Part shown: one piece after another, positions 60,999 to 64,000 of the stretch
Layout of the letters: the number at the start of each line of letters is the position of its first letter
Numbering within the stretch: position 1 is the stretch's first letter
Assembly (NCBI RefSeq): GCF_016595155.1
Contig: NZ_JAENGP010000015.1
Location: forward strand, 1 to 64,000
Direction of reading: 5' to 3'
Source: Advenella mandrilli
Lineage (GTDB): Bacteria; Pseudomonadota; Gammaproteobacteria; Burkholderiales; Burkholderiaceae_B
DNA: 64,000 nucleotides
Program-made: the position numbers and the translations under genes
Notes under the pieces: model-generated
The model's input: the letters and a program-made list of their open reading frames with translations, nothing else
Told to the model about the DNA's origin: nothing
Database searches by the model: none

Positions 60999-61901
60999 TT
61001 ATTTCCAGTATTTTTTTTGTGTATACGTGTTTTTAAGCAATTCAATAAAACTCCTGGTTCTTTGGGGTAAATGTTTTCTGTCGGGTAACATCGCATATAT
61101 TCCATTTGCAGGTGTATTGTATACATCCAGTATAGTGACTAATGTCCCCTTTTCAATCTCACTGCGTACTTCCCACATAGAACGCCACGACAAACCAAAA
61201 CCGCTTAAAGTCCATTTAAGCAGTACTGAACCGTCTGAGCAAGATAATCGTGCTCTTGGCTTAAAAGCAATAATCTGGTTGTTTTCCTTGAAAAGCCAGC
61301 CCTTATGCTGGTTACCCTGGGTACCAAAGGACAGGCATTCATGATGCTGGAGTTCGTCAGGATGTTGTGGTGTGCCGTGTATTTTCAGGTATTCCGGAGA
61401 GGCCACAACAACCCGGTGGTTTTCAGCCAACCTGATGGCAATGAGTTGTGAGTTTTCCAGGTCACCAATGCGTATGGCGCAATCATATTGTTCTTCCACC
61501 AGGTCAACGACCCGGTCGGTCAGGTCAAGCGAGACCTGGATGTCCGGGTATTGTTCGCAAAATACGGGAATAAGTGGGGCAACATGCTTTCTCCCGAAAC
61601 CGGCCGGCGCCGTAATGCGCAAAGGGCCACTGATTTTGACCTTTCCTTGGGTAATCAGGCTTTCGGTATCGGCCAGGTCTTTCAGGATTCTTTGTGCCTC
61701 TTCCAGAAAAATATGTCCTTCCGGAGTCAGCGACAGTTTTCGGGTTGATCGTATGATTAATTTTACGCCCAGGCGTTCCTCCAGGGCATCAATGCGCCTG
61801 CCCATCATGGCCGGGGCAACATTTGCCTGTCGGGCTGCGGCAGACAAGGTACCTAACGTTGCCACCGCTACAAAACTTTCAAGTTGAGTAAATCTGCCCA
61901 T
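60999..61901 (-). CDS. LysR-family transcriptional regulator
   Basis: The 300-residue protein has an N-terminal LysR HTH (about 1-60; FTQLESFVAVATLGTLSAAARQANVAPAMMGRRIDALE) and a substrate-binding domain (about 90-290) of the CrgA-like subgroup (GPLRITAPAGFGRKHVAPL, DCAIRIGDLENSQLIAIRL). The effector and targets cannot be inferred; no divergently transcribed metabolic gene lies next to it. Start is ATG at 61899-61901. Confidence 0.88.
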   Translation of the reverse strand: MGRFTQLESFVAVATLGTLSAAARQANVAPAMMGRRIDALEERLGVKLIIRSTRKLSLTPEGHIFLEEAQRILKDLADTESLITQGKVKISGPLRITAPAGFGRKHVAPLIPVFCEQYPDIQVSLDLTDRVVDLVEEQYDCAIRIGDLENSQLIAIRLAENHRVVVASPEYLKIHGTPQHPDELQHHECLSFGTQGNQHKGWLFKENNQIIAFKPRARLSCSDGSVLLKWTLSGFGLSWRSMWEVRSEIEKGTLVTILDVYNTPANGIYAMLPDRKHLPQRTRSFIELLKNTYTQKKYWK

Positions 61902-61986
61902 TAAAACCCTCTTGTAAAGTACTTAAGATTTAAACTGCCTATTGTCCAGGCAGTGAGTGCTTTTTTTGTCTACTTTCGTCTGCCCG

Positions 61987-62607
61987 CTAGATGACAGGAT
62001 CAAGCTGCCGTTCCTGTTCCTGCAGAACCAGTTTGTTAAGCCGGAACAGCCTCTCGCGCTTAAGCACGGTTTCCAAAGGTTCAGCCGCGCGTCCTATTGT
62101 GAGGGCGTCTTTTGGAATTAGCTCAAACAGGGTCTGCATGCAGGGTTGATGGTGTTCCCAGCACATAACCAGAAACTGGTCGGGATCATACAGGTATAGT
62201 CCCAGGTTCCTGATTTCGGCTCGATGAAAATCCTTGATATTGCGGGTTAGAATACAGACCGTGCTTTCGGGATGTTTTTGCTGTACGGCCCGCGCTGCCG
62301 CAATAACATGCCAGTCTTTTTTATCACTGCGTTTAAGGCCTTCCTCAAAAACGGCCACATCGCCCATATTGGCCAGCGGGAACTGCTCTTGCAGTATCTG
62401 CCATTCGGTATCCAGTATTTCGGGGGCAACGTTCCAGATGCGGCTGGCATTGCGTCTCCATTCCACGCCTATGTATTCTGCCCAGACTGGCTGAAAATGG
62501 CCGGCCTGCGCCATGCGCAGCAGCAAGTGCCGTAGTATATTGGACATCAGGACACAGGTGTCAATCACAATATGGCGGGGAAATCGTGTGGGAAGGGAAG
62601 CTGACAT
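61987..62607 (-). CDS. PIN-domain protein
   Basis: The 206-residue product has a PIN fold: HIVIDTCVLMSNILRHLL with the first acidic residue, EEGLKRSDKKDWHVIAAARAV with the middle acidic site, and STVCILTRNIKDFHR at the third. Such proteins are usually nucleases, often toxins, but no antitoxin gene is seen beside it and the C-terminal 70 residues are an extra domain. I take ATG 62605-62607; a further 27 codons upstream look non-coding. Confidence 0.7.
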   Translation of the reverse strand: MSASLPTRFPRHIVIDTCVLMSNILRHLLLRMAQAGHFQPVWAEYIGVEWRRNASRIWNVAPEILDTEWQILQEQFPLANMGDVAVFEEGLKRSDKKDWHVIAAARAVQQKHPESTVCILTRNIKDFHRAEIRNLGLYLYDPDQFLVMCWEHHQPCMQTLFELIPKDALTIGRAAEPLETVLKRERLFRLNKLVLQEQERQLDPVI

Positions 62608-62787
62608 TGAAAACCGGTAATGAAACAAGACAATTTGCCTGCGACAATTGTTTTGTCTTGTTGAATGGGTAAACTGCCATTTTAACATCTGAATTTATAT
62701 CTTGAAATTTGATGGTTCCAGCACTATATAAGTAGTATTGAAAAATAACCCGAGCAGATACGCTCAACCATTTTATGGGAAAGAATG

Positions 62788-64000
<1,213 letters not shown>

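Overview
The window reads as a chromosome segment of a betaproteobacterium of the order Burkholderiales, most likely family Alcaligenaceae, with moderate GC for that group (I estimate mid-40s percent by eye). The evidence is gene order: ompA / gyrA-serC-pheA-tyrA-aroA-cmk-rpsA-ihfB-lapA-lapB-heptose kinase-hldD, ubiG-gph beside ompA, a ccoNOQP-ccoG locus next to fnr, and a circularly permuted (two-piece) tmRNA gene. I do not name a genus.

1-25.0 kb is an integrated conjugative, plasmid-like element whose right boundary is the 3' end of an elongator tRNA-Met gene (25046-25122). The left boundary lies outside the window. From left to right it holds: the end of an IS5-family element; decayed remnants (a gene end, a partial copy of the replicon backbone, a broken HigB/HigA-like toxin-antitoxin pair); an intact hicAB module; an iteron and DnaA-box origin with repA and a small HTH gene; a divergent XRE repressor with shared palindromic operators; a long non-coding stretch; traL-trbM-traM-like genes; a complete VirB1-VirB11 type IV secretion cluster with several extra small proteins; ssb; virD4; a TraC-like primase; ardC; an excisionase-like gene; and a tyrosine integrase facing the tRNA. 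No relaxase gene was found. Many genes of the secretion cluster are separated by terminator-like hairpins placed just before the next ribosome binding site.

25-36 kb is chromosomal backbone: argE, a lytic transglycosylase, a tail-specific protease, an orphan rmlD, an unrecognised gene, a DUF1415 gene, the permuted ssrA gene, an OmpA-like lipoprotein, gph, ubiG and ompA.

36-51.8 kb is a co-directional run for DNA topology (gyrA), serine and aromatic amino acid synthesis, CMP kinase, ribosomal protein S1, IHF-beta, LPS assembly (lapAB), heptose synthesis, a ComEA-like protein and cysM. GyrA carries Gln at position 83, the main quinolone-resistance position.

51.9-59.5 kb is the microaerobic respiration locus: a P1B-ATPase-like protein that keeps the membrane helices and CPC motif but lacks the actuator, phosphorylation and nucleotide-binding domains, then ccoS, ccoN, ccoO, ccoQ, ccoP, ccoG, a short FixH-like gene, a small membrane protein, and fnr on the opposite strand. 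FNR-box-like sites lie upstream of the truncated ATPase, ccoN and fnr. 59.6-64 kb holds a complete IS256-family element, a LysR regulator, a PIN-domain protein and the start of clpB, which runs off the right edge.
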